From NCBI GenBank assembly GCA_035485575.1, contig DATHNW010000017.1:1-64000 (forward strand): a DNA stretch of 64,000 nucleotides, in the 5' to 3' direction. A program made the position numbers and the translations under genes. The notes under the pieces were generated by a model. That model saw only the letters and a list, made by a program, of their open reading frames with translations. It was not told where the DNA came from and did not search any database. Source of the DNA: DASRHD01 sp035485575 (GTDB lineage: Bacteria; Verrucomicrobiota; Verrucomicrobiia; Opitutales; Opitutaceae). Numbering within the stretch: position 1 is the stretch's first letter; every line of letters begins with the position of its first letter. Shown piece after piece: positions 8,326 through 16,430 of the stretch.

Positions 8326-9594
8326 TCAGAGCTGCTTGTAAGGCAGGGGAAACCGGGCCGTGAGCGCATCCACGCGTTTTTTGGCCTCGGCGAGGCTGGC
8401 GGCTTCGCGGTCGGTGCCGACAGCCTTGAGCACGAGATCGATACAGGCTGCGATTTCGTCCATGTCCTTCTCGATCATGCCGCGCGTGGTGATCGCAGGC
8501 GTGCCGAGGCGGATGCCCGAGGCCTGGAAGGGCGAGCGGGTTTCGAACGGCACGGTGTTTTTGTTGCAGGTGATATGGGCGAGATCGAGCGTCTCCTGCG
8601 CCTTTTTGGCGGTGAGCTCGGGCAGGTTGGCCCGCAGGTCGACGAGGAAGAGATGGTTGTCGGTGCCGCCGGAGACGATCTTGTAGCCGCGCGCGGCCAT
8701 GGCGGCGGCGAAGGCGCGGGAATTTTTAATAATTTGCGCCGAGTAGGTCTTGAACTCGGGCTTCAGGCACTCGGCGAAGCACACGGCCTTGCCGGCGATG
8801 ACGTGCATGAGCGGGCCGCCCTGGCCGCCGGGGAAGACGGCGGAGTCGAGCGCCTTCGCGTATTGTGCCTTGCAGAGGACGAGGCCGCCGCGCGGGCCGC
8901 GCAGAGTCTTGTGCGTGGTGGTGGTGACAAAGTCCGCGTGCGGCACGGGCGAGGGGTGCAGGCCGGCGGCGACGAGGCCGGCGATGTGGGCGATATCGGC
9001 AAAGAGCAGCGCGCCGTTGGCCTTCGCGATCTCGCCCATGCGCGCGAAGTCGATGACCCGCGAATAGGCGCTGGCGCCGACGGTGATCATCTTCGGCTTC
9101 TCGCGCGCGGCGACGGCGGCGAGTTCGTCGTAATCGATGAGGCCGTCGGACTCGCGCACGCCGTATTGGACGAACTGATAGAGCTTGCCGGAGAAATTGG
9201 CGGGATTGCCGTGCGTGAGGTGGCCGCCGTGACTCAGGTTCATGCCGAGGAGCTTGTCGCCGGGCGAAAGCACGGACGTATAGACGGCGAAGTTGGCCTG
9301 CGAGCCGGAGTGTGGCTGGACGTTGGCGTGTTCGGCGCCGAAAAGCTGTTTTGCCCGGTCGATGGCGAGCTGCTCGATCTTGTCCACGAACTCGCAGCCG
9401 CCATACCAGCGTTTGCCGGGGTAGCCCTCGGCATATTTATTGGTCAGCACACTGCCCTGCGCCTCGAGCACGGCGGGGTAGGTGAAGTTTTCCGAGGCGA
9501 TGAGCTCGATGTGGCTCTGCTGCCGGGAAAGCTCGGCGGCGATGGCCGAGTAGAGTTCGGGATCGAGGGTCTTGAGCGGCGCGGCGTTGAGCAT
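8326..9594 (-). CDS. glyA: serine hydroxymethyltransferase
   Basis: A 422-residue cytosolic PLP enzyme that interconverts serine and glycine while moving a one-carbon unit to tetrahydrofolate. The PLP lysine lies in VTTTTHKTLRGPRGG (K229), and the conserved GYPGKRWYGGCE (57-68) and SGSQAN are present. Length is normal. The start is ATG at 9594 (MLNAAPLKTL), since the upstream 13 residues are not conserved. It is the last gene of a minus-strand run with purD, whose enzyme consumes glycine. Confidence 0.97.
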   Translation of the reverse strand: MLNAAPLKTLDPELYSAIAAELSRQQSHIELIASENFTYPAVLEAQGSVLTNKYAEGYPGKRWYGGCEFVDKIEQLAIDRAKQLFGAEHANVQPHSGSQANFAVYTSVLSPGDKLLGMNLSHGGHLTHGNPANFSGKLYQFVQYGVRESDGLIDYDELAAVAAREKPKMITVGASAYSRVIDFARMGEIAKANGALLFADIAHIAGLVAAGLHPSPVPHADFVTTTTHKTLRGPRGGLVLCKAQYAKALDSAVFPGGQGGPLMHVIAGKAVCFAECLKPEFKTYSAQIIKNSRAFAAAMAARGYKIVSGGTDNHLFLVDLRANLPELTAKKAQETLDLAHITCNKNTVPFETRSPFQASGIRLGTPAITTRGMIEKDMDEIAACIDLVLKAVGTDREAASLAEAKKRVDALTARFPLPYKQL

Positions 9595-9654
9595 GATAAG
9601 GCTCCACGCTCGCTCAAACCTGCGCCAAGGCAAAGAATTTTTTTGCGGACCGCG

Positions 9655-10149
9655 TCAGCGCGCGGCGTGCCGGCCGGCGAGCTTTTTAAGCTGTTCGAGC
9701 AACGAGGGTATGGCCTCGACCATCTCATCGCGGCAGGCCTCGTAGAGGGGGATGGGGCCGCCGTAGGGATCGGGAATTTCCTTGTCGGCGCTGCGCGGGA
9801 GAAATTCCCGGAAAAGAAAGATGCTCTTGGGTGGCGGATTGAACATGACCTGGATCATGGCGCGGTGCGATTCGGTCATGCAGAAGACGGCGAGCGCACC
9901 GTCGAGCAGCTTTTGCGTGACGGGCTGGCTGCGATGGTCGGCGATGTCGATGCCGGCCTTTTTCAGGGCGAGGACGGAATTTTCCGTGACCAGTTCGCCG
10001 GTGCGCGCGGCCACGCCGGCGGACAGGACGGGCAGCGACTTGAGCGGCTCGGGCTGGACCGCGAGCGCGTGCTGCAACAGGCCGGCGCCCATGGGACTGC
10101 GGCAGATGTTGGCGGTGCAAACGACGAGGATATGGCCGGATGCCGGCAT
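9655..10149 (-). CDS. low-molecular-weight protein-tyrosine phosphatase
   Basis: A 164-residue cytosolic phosphatase. The P-loop CTANICRSPMG has nucleophile C11 and R17 (C-X5-R), and the general-acid aspartate lies in the IPDPYGG motif near residue 127. Members dephosphorylate tyrosine-phosphorylated proteins, sometimes regulators of polysaccharide export; arsenate reductases share the fold. No tyrosine kinase is recognisable in this window. It lies between the secreted-protein gene and glyA with gaps of about 50-60 bases. Confidence 0.9.
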   Translation of the reverse strand: MPASGHILVVCTANICRSPMGAGLLQHALAVQPEPLKSLPVLSAGVAARTGELVTENSVLALKKAGIDIADHRSQPVTQKLLDGALAVFCMTESHRAMIQVMFNPPPKSIFLFREFLPRSADKEIPDPYGGPIPLYEACRDEMVEAIPSLLEQLKKLAGRHAAR

Positions 10150-10200
10150 GGGTGGCTAATGGATACGATTTGGGGTGAAAAGCAAAGCGCTAGTGCGCAA

Positions 10201-10875
10201 TCAGCTGCGGGGGATTTTCCGCAGGGCCAGCAGGGCGCGCTGGAGTTGCAGGGCGCGCTGGAGTGTGAGGTCGATGAGCGGGGGCGGCGGCGCAGGCTTC
10301 TTGGGCGGAGCGGCCGTGGTGTCGTCCGGGTTGTTGGTTTCCTCGGGCGGCGGGGCGCTGTCGCTGACGTGCTCCTTGACCAGCTCGGCCTCGTCGTAGC
10401 GGGGTTTGTCGGTTTTTTCGATAATGAGCGATTGGACGGTGCTGCCATGTTCGACCGCGTCGTAGGCGCGCCGCTCGAGGTCGGGAGAAACTTTCAATGC
10501 CACATCGGGCGTGAAGGCCGGCAGGGCCGGGCCGAGGATGATGACGCCGGGCAACGCCGGATGTCCGGCGAGCGCGTGGATGAGCGCGCCATCGGTCCCG
10601 GCGTTGACGAGGATGAATACGGGTTGGGCTGCAGTGCGAAAGCCGAGCCACGCGGCGAAGGCCGTCGCACCGTCGTCGTCCGTCGCCACGTAGCGCAGAT
10701 CGAGGACAACGGCGGATTTTTTCTCCGCGTCGGAAGTCGGCAGGTCGGCGGGCAGCGCATGCACGCGGCGGTAGAGCAGGCCCTGGCCGAGGTCGACCGG
10801 CGCGGCGGGGATCGCGCGGGCGGTAAGGAAGGCGATGAGAAACGCGAATGGGAGAAAGAATCTTGAATGAATCAT
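10201..10875 (-). CDS. secreted hypothetical protein with proline-rich tail
   Basis: A 224-residue protein with an N-terminal signal peptide (MIHSRFFLPFAFLIAFLTA, cleavage around AIPAAP). The core (about 35-150) alternates predicted strands and helices (VVLDLRYVATDDD, PVFILVNAGTDG, GVIILGPALPAF), a Rossmann-like pattern. The C-terminal part is rich in Pro, Glu and Asn and ends with repeats of LQRALQLQRALLAL. I do not recognise the family. The ATG at 10875 overlaps the purD stop (ATGA), so translation is probably coupled. Confidence 0.7.
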   Translation of the reverse strand: MIHSRFFLPFAFLIAFLTARAIPAAPVDLGQGLLYRRVHALPADLPTSDAEKKSAVVLDLRYVATDDDGATAFAAWLGFRTAAQPVFILVNAGTDGALIHALAGHPALPGVIILGPALPAFTPDVALKVSPDLERRAYDAVEHGSTVQSLIIEKTDKPRYDEAELVKEHVSDSAPPPEETNNPDDTTAAPPKKPAPPPPLIDLTLQRALQLQRALLALRKIPRS

Positions 10876-12167
10876 GAACGATTGAGCTGCCGCGCGCCGA
10901 TGTCGCGGCGGAAATACTTTGAAGCAAATTGGATCTGATCGCAAACGGCGTAGGCGCGCGCAACGGCCTCGCGCAAGGTGGGCGCGAGGGCGGTGACGCC
11001 GAGCACGCGGCCGCCCGCGGAGACCATGGGGGCGCCGGCTTGTGTGGCGGTGCCGGCGCTGATAATCATGGTTTGCGCGGGCAAGGCTGTGGGCAGCGTG
11101 ATGGTTTCGCCTTTTTTGTAATCATCGGGATAACCGGCGGCGGCGATGACGACGCACAGTGCATAGTCAGGCTTCACGGCCAGCTTGATTTTCCCGAGCC
11201 CGCCGCGCGTGGCGGCCCAGAGGAGTTCGAGCACGTCGGTGGCGAGGCGCGGGAGCACGACCTGGGTCTCGGGGTCGCCAAAGCGGGTGTTGTATTCGAG
11301 GACGCTCGGGCCCTCCGGCGTGAGCATGATCCCGATGAAAAGCGTGCCGCGGAAATCGATGCCTTCACCGGCGATGGCGTTGACGGACGGCCGGACGATG
11401 TCGCGTTCGATGCGGGCCAGGAGCTCAGGGGTGACGACCTCGGCGGGCGAGTAGGCACCCATGCCGCCGGTGTTGGGGCCGGTGTCGCCCTCGCCGATGC
11501 GCTTGTGGTCCTGGGCGGTGGGGAGGATGACGTAGTCGCGGCCGGAAACGACGACGAGCAGGGAGGTCTCCTCGCCGAACAAGCAGTCCTCAATCAGAAT
11601 CTGCCGGCCGCTCGCCCCGAATTTGCCACCCTCGAGCATGTCGCGCACGGCGGCTTCCGCCTCGGCGGGAGTCTGGGCGACGATGACGCCCTTGCCGGCG
11701 GCGAGGCCATCGGCCTTGATGACGATCGGGATCTGGCGCGTGCGCAGATAGGCGAGCGCGGGTGCGACTTCGCTGAAGAATCCCGCGGGGGCGGTGGGGA
11801 TTTTATATTTCAGCAGGATCTGCTTGGTCAGGATCTTGGAGGCCTCGAGGCGGGCGCCGTCTTTTTTCGGCCCGTAAGCGGGGATGCCCGCCGCAGCGAG
11901 CTCGTCCACGAGGCCGAGCGAGAGCGGCACTTCGGGACCAACGACGACGAATTCGATTTTTTCGCGCCGGACCAGCTCCAGCAGGCCGGCGATATTGTCG
12001 GCGGCGACGGGAAAGCATGGCACGTCGAGGGCGATGCCGGCGTTGCCGGGCGCGGCGCTGAGGCGCGGTCTGGCAGGTGAGGCCAGCAGCGCCTTCACGA
12101 GCGCGTGCTCGCGGCCGCCGGAGCCGACGATGAGGACGGATTGAGGCAGCGGCATGGCGGCGGGCAT
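10872..12167 (-). CDS. purD: phosphoribosylamine-glycine ligase
   Basis: A 431-residue ATP-grasp enzyme catalysing the second step of purine synthesis: phosphoribosylamine plus glycine plus ATP to GAR. It shows the N-terminal VLIVGSGGREHAL, KADGLAAGKGV in the ATP-grasp domain, and PNTGGMGAYSPAEVV. Length is normal. The start is placed at ATG 12167, which overlaps the upstream stop (TGATG); an alternative ATG four codons later also precedes the conserved region. It sits between the LOG-domain gene and a secreted-protein gene in a coupled run that ends with glyA. Confidence 0.96.
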   Translation of the reverse strand: MPAAMPLPQSVLIVGSGGREHALVKALLASPARPRLSAAPGNAGIALDVPCFPVAADNIAGLLELVRREKIEFVVVGPEVPLSLGLVDELAAAGIPAYGPKKDGARLEASKILTKQILLKYKIPTAPAGFFSEVAPALAYLRTRQIPIVIKADGLAAGKGVIVAQTPAEAEAAVRDMLEGGKFGASGRQILIEDCLFGEETSLLVVVSGRDYVILPTAQDHKRIGEGDTGPNTGGMGAYSPAEVVTPELLARIERDIVRPSVNAIAGEGIDFRGTLFIGIMLTPEGPSVLEYNTRFGDPETQVVLPRLATDVLELLWAATRGGLGKIKLAVKPDYALCVVIAAAGYPDDYKKGETITLPTALPAQTMIISAGTATQAGAPMVSAGGRVLGVTALAPTLREAVARAYAVCDQIQFASKYFRRDIGARQLNRS

Positions 12168-14074
12168 CACAGCACTTTGAGCGTCTTGCGGTAGAAGGTG
12201 ACGACCTCCTCGGGATCGTCGGTGAAGAGGATGTAGTCGAGCATCCAGGCCGGGGCGCGTTTGGTGCGGATCATTTCACGGAGCTGCCGGCGCAGGTCGC
12301 TGAAGTATTTCGCATCGTAGAAAACATAGGGGATGCGCGGGCGGATGCCGAGCTTGAGGTTGCAGAGCTCGATACCGATTTCCTCAAGCGTGCCGACGCC
12401 GCCGACGTTGAAGATGCAGAAATCGGCGACCTCAAACCATTTTTGGCGGAAATGGCGCGAGTTTTCCTGGAAGGTGTTGAAGAAATCCACGCCGAGCTCG
12501 GGCGGCTGGGCCTCGAGTTCGAGGAAGCAACCGCCGGTGAGCGCGCCCTGGCTGCGGGCGGTTTCGATCGCGAGGTGCATGACGCCGCCGCCGCCGCCCG
12601 TCAGCACGCCGACGTTGGAGCCGATGAAGCCGGCGAGCTTGTCGATGAGCGTGGCGATGCGTTTGGACTGCGCATCGTTGAGGCCGACGGCTGAGCCGTA
12701 AAAGGCGAGGATGGTCGACTCGTCGAACGTCTTGACCATCTCCTCGCGGATGAAGAAGCCGTGGTCCTTCTTGTAGGTGTGCAGGAAGAGGTCGTTCATG
12801 TCCGCGTTGAGCCAGTAGACGTCGAGGTTGACGGCGAAATAATTCTCGAGGCGGATATGGGCGTTGTCGGAGAGGAAGAAGCCGTGCGTGCGCGAGGGCT
12901 TGCGGAAAATGATGCGGCGGAGGTTGACCTGCTGGAGGCGTGTCAGCAGCTCGATGTGCTCAAGGAGGTTGGGGAAATAGTCGATGAGGAGCGTGTCGGC
13001 ATTGTCGGGCGCGACATCAAGCGCCTGGATGAGTGTGCGGTGGCCGCAGTGCGGGCCGGCGTCGGCGAGGATGGCTTTCAGGTCGTGGCCGGCCTTGAAG
13101 AAGAGCGAGCGGTTCTCCATCGTGGCGCTCTGGCCCTTGACGGTGATTTTGGTCTTGGGATGGGGCGGGCCATCGTCGGGCGGCGGGTTTTTGTCGAGGC
13201 ACCGGTAGAGCTGCGCGGCGCTGGCATAGAGGCGCGTGCGTTTTTTGCCGAGGGCCTTGAATTCGGGGTCGGCGGCGTCGGGCGCGCGGAAAATTTCGAC
13301 GGACACGACGGGGTTCACCACGGGCTGCTCGCTGGTGTTGTAGATCTCAAGCATGACATTCGTGCCGAAGGTCTTGATCGGGTCGAGGAGCACGGCGCCG
13401 GTGTGGATGCCGAAGTTGCCCTCGCCGCGGTTGAGCACGACGTAATGACTTTTCAAATACATCGAGCAGCTGGTGAGCAGGCCGGAATGGGGCGAGATCG
13501 AGAGCATCCCGGTCTCGTGGCGCACCTGGACCTTGTCGAGGTAGGCGCGGCCGGCCTCGCCGCTGACGAGGCGCTCGAATTCCGGCCGCTGCAGGCGGGG
13601 ATTGAGCGTGTAGTGCACCTGGTGCGGTGTGAGGAAGACGCGGCCGAGGCGGTCGATGGAGATCGTGTTGGGCAGCTTGAGGCGGTTGTCCTTCACGGCG
13701 GCCCAGATTTCGGCGGTGGAAAGCTTGGCGGAGTCGGGCGCGTGGAAAAGGCGGCCGACGGGCACGCCGGGGCGCATGAGCTTTTTGAAAAAAGGGGCGC
13801 TGGGGAAGCTCTGGTCGAACATGAAGGCATCGGCCTCCAGCACGAGGCGGCTGCCTTCGATCACGGGCGCCCCGCGCGGCATCATCTCGATGCCGATCCG
13901 GGCCAGTGTGCTGCGCTCGCTGAAGTGCAGGTGCGCGAGGTGCCCGCGCAGGAATTCCAGCTCGACGCCATTGCGCGGCCAGAAGGCCAGGGTGAGGGCG
14001 ACGGTCTGCGCGTCCTTGTTCTTCACTTTCAAAATCTGGCCGTCGGGGCTGGTCCAGAACTGGTCGGGATTCAT
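12167..14074 (-). CDS. LOG/TIGR00730-type Rossmann domain with ~430-residue N-terminal region
   Basis: A 635-residue protein. The last roughly 207 residues form a LOG (lonely-guy, formerly lysine-decarboxylase-like) domain. It has the nucleotide-binding VLTGGGGGVMHLAIETA and a VGGVGTLEE stretch standing for the usual PGGxGTxxE. LOG enzymes hydrolyse N6-modified AMP to free base and ribose-5-phosphate, or related nucleotides. The first roughly 430 residues are beta-rich and then mixed, and I cannot name their family. The first Pro of PGG is Val here, but the following glutamates are kept. The start is ATG at 14074. It is coupled to purD through TGATG, so a role in nucleotide turnover is plausible. 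Confidence 0.8.
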   Translation of the reverse strand: MNPDQFWTSPDGQILKVKNKDAQTVALTLAFWPRNGVELEFLRGHLAHLHFSERSTLARIGIEMMPRGAPVIEGSRLVLEADAFMFDQSFPSAPFFKKLMRPGVPVGRLFHAPDSAKLSTAEIWAAVKDNRLKLPNTISIDRLGRVFLTPHQVHYTLNPRLQRPEFERLVSGEAGRAYLDKVQVRHETGMLSISPHSGLLTSCSMYLKSHYVVLNRGEGNFGIHTGAVLLDPIKTFGTNVMLEIYNTSEQPVVNPVVSVEIFRAPDAADPEFKALGKKRTRLYASAAQLYRCLDKNPPPDDGPPHPKTKITVKGQSATMENRSLFFKAGHDLKAILADAGPHCGHRTLIQALDVAPDNADTLLIDYFPNLLEHIELLTRLQQVNLRRIIFRKPSRTHGFFLSDNAHIRLENYFAVNLDVYWLNADMNDLFLHTYKKDHGFFIREEMVKTFDESTILAFYGSAVGLNDAQSKRIATLIDKLAGFIGSNVGVLTGGGGGVMHLAIETARSQGALTGGCFLELEAQPPELGVDFFNTFQENSRHFRQKWFEVADFCIFNVGGVGTLEEIGIELCNLKLGIRPRIPYVFYDAKYFSDLRRQLREMIRTKRAPAWMLDYILFTDDPEEVVTFYRKTLKVL

Positions 14075-14210
14075 GGGAGGGCGAAGCGTGGCGCGTGGTT
14101 GTCCGGCTGGCAAGGGCACTAATTGGTTGCTTTCCGCGGGGTGCTCTGGCAAGGTGGGAAATTCACGGCACAAACTCCCTCGCGCCGTTTCTCACCCAGT
14201 CACCACTCGC

Positions 14211-15038
14211 ATGAAACTTACCTCCCGTCTCCCCGTTTTCCTGCTCGGGCTCGGCGTCGCCGCCGCGCTTCAGGCCCAGGAAGTCAAAGTTAACATTCCC
14301 GGCCAGGATGGCCAGGCCGCCACCTCGGGTTCCTCGCAACCCGCCGCGGCTCCTGCCGCTGCCGCGCAGCCCGCCGCGCCGCAGTACACCGACGAGCAGC
14401 TGGTCGAGACCATGGGTTGGTTCCTCGGCAAGCGTTCCGGCCTGGGCGATCTCACGCTGACTAAGGAACAGCAGGACGCATTTGTGCGCGGCATCCAGCT
14501 TGCCGCCGCCGGCAAGGAATCGCCTTATGACCTGCAGAAAATCGGCCCGGCGATCGATGCCTTTGTCCAGAAGAAGCAGCAGGATTTTCTCGCTAAGGCC
14601 AAGGAGCAAAGCACCACCGAGGGCGCGGCGCTGTTTGCGAAGCTGAAGGCAAACAAGAACGTCGTGGAACTGCCCGACGGCCTCCGCTATGAAATCATCA
14701 AGGCCGGCACCGGTGATTTCCCCAAGCCCACCCAGACCGTGCAGGTCAATTACACCGGCCTGCTCACCAACGGCACCGTTTTCGACAGCTCCGTTCAGCA
14801 TGGCGGCCCGACCGAGTTTCAGCTCGACCAGGTGATTCCCGGCTGGTCCGAAGGCATCCAGAAAATTTCCAAAGGCGGCAAAATCCGCCTCTACGTCCCG
14901 CCCTCACTCGCTTATGGCGACGAGGCGCGTGGCAACATCCCGCCGGCCGCCACGCTTATCTTTGAAGTGGAGCTGCTCAACATCAAGGACACCCCGCCGG
15001 CTGCTCCGGCGGCTGCGCCCACGGGCGATTCAAAGTAA
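14211..15038 (+). CDS. secreted FKBP-type peptidyl-prolyl isomerase
   Basis: A 275-residue protein. The signal peptide (about 1-22, ending ALQAQ) is followed by an Ala/Pro/Gln-rich linker. A dimerisation domain occupies about 57-140 (YTDEQLVETMGWFLGKR), and an FKBP catalytic domain about 160-260 (VQVNYTGLLTNGTVFDSS, IPGWSEGIQKISKGGK, PPSLAYGD). The order matches FkpA/Mip-like folding helpers in the periplasm or outer membrane. The ATG at 14211 directly starts the signal peptide. A strong intrinsic terminator follows at 15067. The gene is transcribed away from the LOG gene. Confidence 0.93.
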   Translation: MKLTSRLPVFLLGLGVAAALQAQEVKVNIPGQDGQAATSGSSQPAAAPAAAAQPAAPQYTDEQLVETMGWFLGKRSGLGDLTLTKEQQDAFVRGIQLAAAGKESPYDLQKIGPAIDAFVQKKQQDFLAKAKEQSTTEGAALFAKLKANKNVVELPDGLRYEIIKAGTGDFPKPTQTVQVNYTGLLTNGTVFDSSVQHGGPTEFQLDQVIPGWSEGIQKISKGGKIRLYVPPSLAYGDEARGNIPPAATLIFEVELLNIKDTPPAAPAAAPTGDSK

Positions 15039-15066
15039 TCGGTCCAGCCTGCGAGTTTTTTCTTTC

Positions 15067-15105
15067 GCCCCCGGCGCCAATGTGCGCCGGGGGCTTTTTG
15101 TTTTT
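15067..15105 (+). terminator. rho-independent terminator after the FKBP gene
   Basis: A perfect 11-base-pair stem (GCCCCCGGCGC at 15067-15077 with GCGCCGGGGGC at 15084-15094) encloses a 6-base loop. The run TTTTTGTTTTT follows at once. It lies 29 bases after the FKBP stop codon. Confidence 0.93.
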
Positions 15106-15200
15106 CAAGCGGCGTGTCACGCGAACGTAACTTTTCAGGCAGGGCATTTTCGTTGTCGCGGGAATAAGGGTGGGATAGGAATGGGTCGCAATCGCTGCGC

Positions 15201-16388
15201 GTGAAGCTCGCCCTCGTTACCGAGACATATCCGCCTGAGGTCAACGGCGTCGCCATGACCCTCAGCCAGCTTGTCGCCGGACTGGCTGCGCGTGACCACG
15301 CCATCGAGGTCGTGCGCCCGCGCCAGGACGGCGAGGGGCGGGTTCCTGGCTGCGAACGCCAGGCCGGCTGCGTGACCGAGTGGCTGGTGCCCGGCCTGCC
15401 GATCCCGTTTTATCAGACGTTGAAGATGGGGCTGCCGGTGTGGGGTGCGCTGCGGCGCCGCTGGGCAGCGGCTCCGCCCGATGTTGTGCACGTGGCGACC
15501 GAGGGGCCGCTCGGGCTGGCGGCGTTGCGGGCGGCCCGGCGGCTCGGCCTGCCGGTCACCTCAAGCTTTCATACCAACTTCCACCATTATGGCCGGCATT
15601 ACGGACTGAACAAGCTGCGCGCCGCCATCATGGCCTACCTTCGCTGGTTTCACAATCGCACGGGGTGCACGATGGTGCCGACGGCAGAGATGAGCGCCCA
15701 GCTCGCAGTTCTCGGCTTTGCCCGGCTGGCGGTGATTTCACGCGGCGTGGACACGGTTTTGTTTTCCCCCGACAAACGAAGCCGGGAACTGCGGGCAGGC
15801 TGGGGCGCGGCGGAGGGCGATCCGGTCTTCATCCATGTCGGCCGGCTGGCGGCGGAAAAAAACCTCGGCCTCGCCGTGGAGACTTTTTTGCTGATGCAGA
15901 AGCTCGAACCGCGCGCGCGCGGCGTGTTCGTGGGCGACGGGCCGGAGCGGGTGGCATTGCAAAGGAAATATCCGCAGTTTCATTTTGCCGGGGTGCGCCG
16001 CGGGCGGGAGCTGGCGGTGCATTATGCGTCGGCGGACATGTTCGTTTTTCCCAGCACGACCGAAACGTTTGGCAACGTCGTGACCGAAGCCATGGCCAGC
16101 GGGCTCGTCGTGCTGGCGTTCGACTACGCGGCGGCCCGGCAGCATGTCAGCAACGGCGTGAACGGCGTGACCGTGCCGCTGGATGCCCCGGGCATGTTTA
16201 CTGCGACGGCGGCGGATTTGTCGATGCGGCGCGCCGCCTGGCCGGCCTTGCGCACAGCGGCGCGGGCCACGGCGTTGGACATCACCTGGGACCGGATTGT
16301 CGCCCGGTTCGAGGACGAGTTGCTGCGGGCGCAGGCCGGGAGGGACGCCGGCGCATCGCCGGTGGTGCTTACGACCGCGGGTGGATGA
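15201..16388 (+). CDS. GT4 glycosyltransferase (mannosyltransferase MgtA-like)
   Basis: A 395-residue GT-B enzyme. The N-terminal half opens with LALVTETYPPEVNGVAMTL, the typical acceptor-domain loop of GDP-mannose-dependent lipid mannosyltransferases. The C-terminal half has IHVGRLAAEKN and the E-x7-E motif (TETFGNVVTEAMASG). The probable reaction is sugar transfer from a nucleotide sugar to a membrane lipid or glycan. The start is GTG at 15201. It stands alone on the plus strand after the FKBP terminator. Confidence 0.85.
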   Translation: MKLALVTETYPPEVNGVAMTLSQLVAGLAARDHAIEVVRPRQDGEGRVPGCERQAGCVTEWLVPGLPIPFYQTLKMGLPVWGALRRRWAAAPPDVVHVATEGPLGLAALRAARRLGLPVTSSFHTNFHHYGRHYGLNKLRAAIMAYLRWFHNRTGCTMVPTAEMSAQLAVLGFARLAVISRGVDTVLFSPDKRSRELRAGWGAAEGDPVFIHVGRLAAEKNLGLAVETFLLMQKLEPRARGVFVGDGPERVALQRKYPQFHFAGVRRGRELAVHYASADMFVFPSTTETFGNVVTEAMASGLVVLAFDYAAARQHVSNGVNGVTVPLDAPGMFTATAADLSMRRAAWPALRTAARATALDITWDRIVARFEDELLRAQAGRDAGASPVVLTTAGG

Positions 16389-16430
16389 TGCCCTGGCCAA
16401 TCGGCGGCAGAAGGCCACAGCCAGCGGGAC

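Noticed and set aside
8575..10866. A 763-codon plus-strand open frame across glyA, the phosphatase and the secreted-protein gene
   Set aside because: It is antisense to three well-supported genes, and its translation is a Gly/Ala/Arg/Glu-rich shadow with no domain; high GC explains it.
12761..14122. A 453-codon plus-strand open frame inside the LOG gene
   Set aside because: Antisense shadow with repetitive Val/Glu/Gly composition and no conserved motif.
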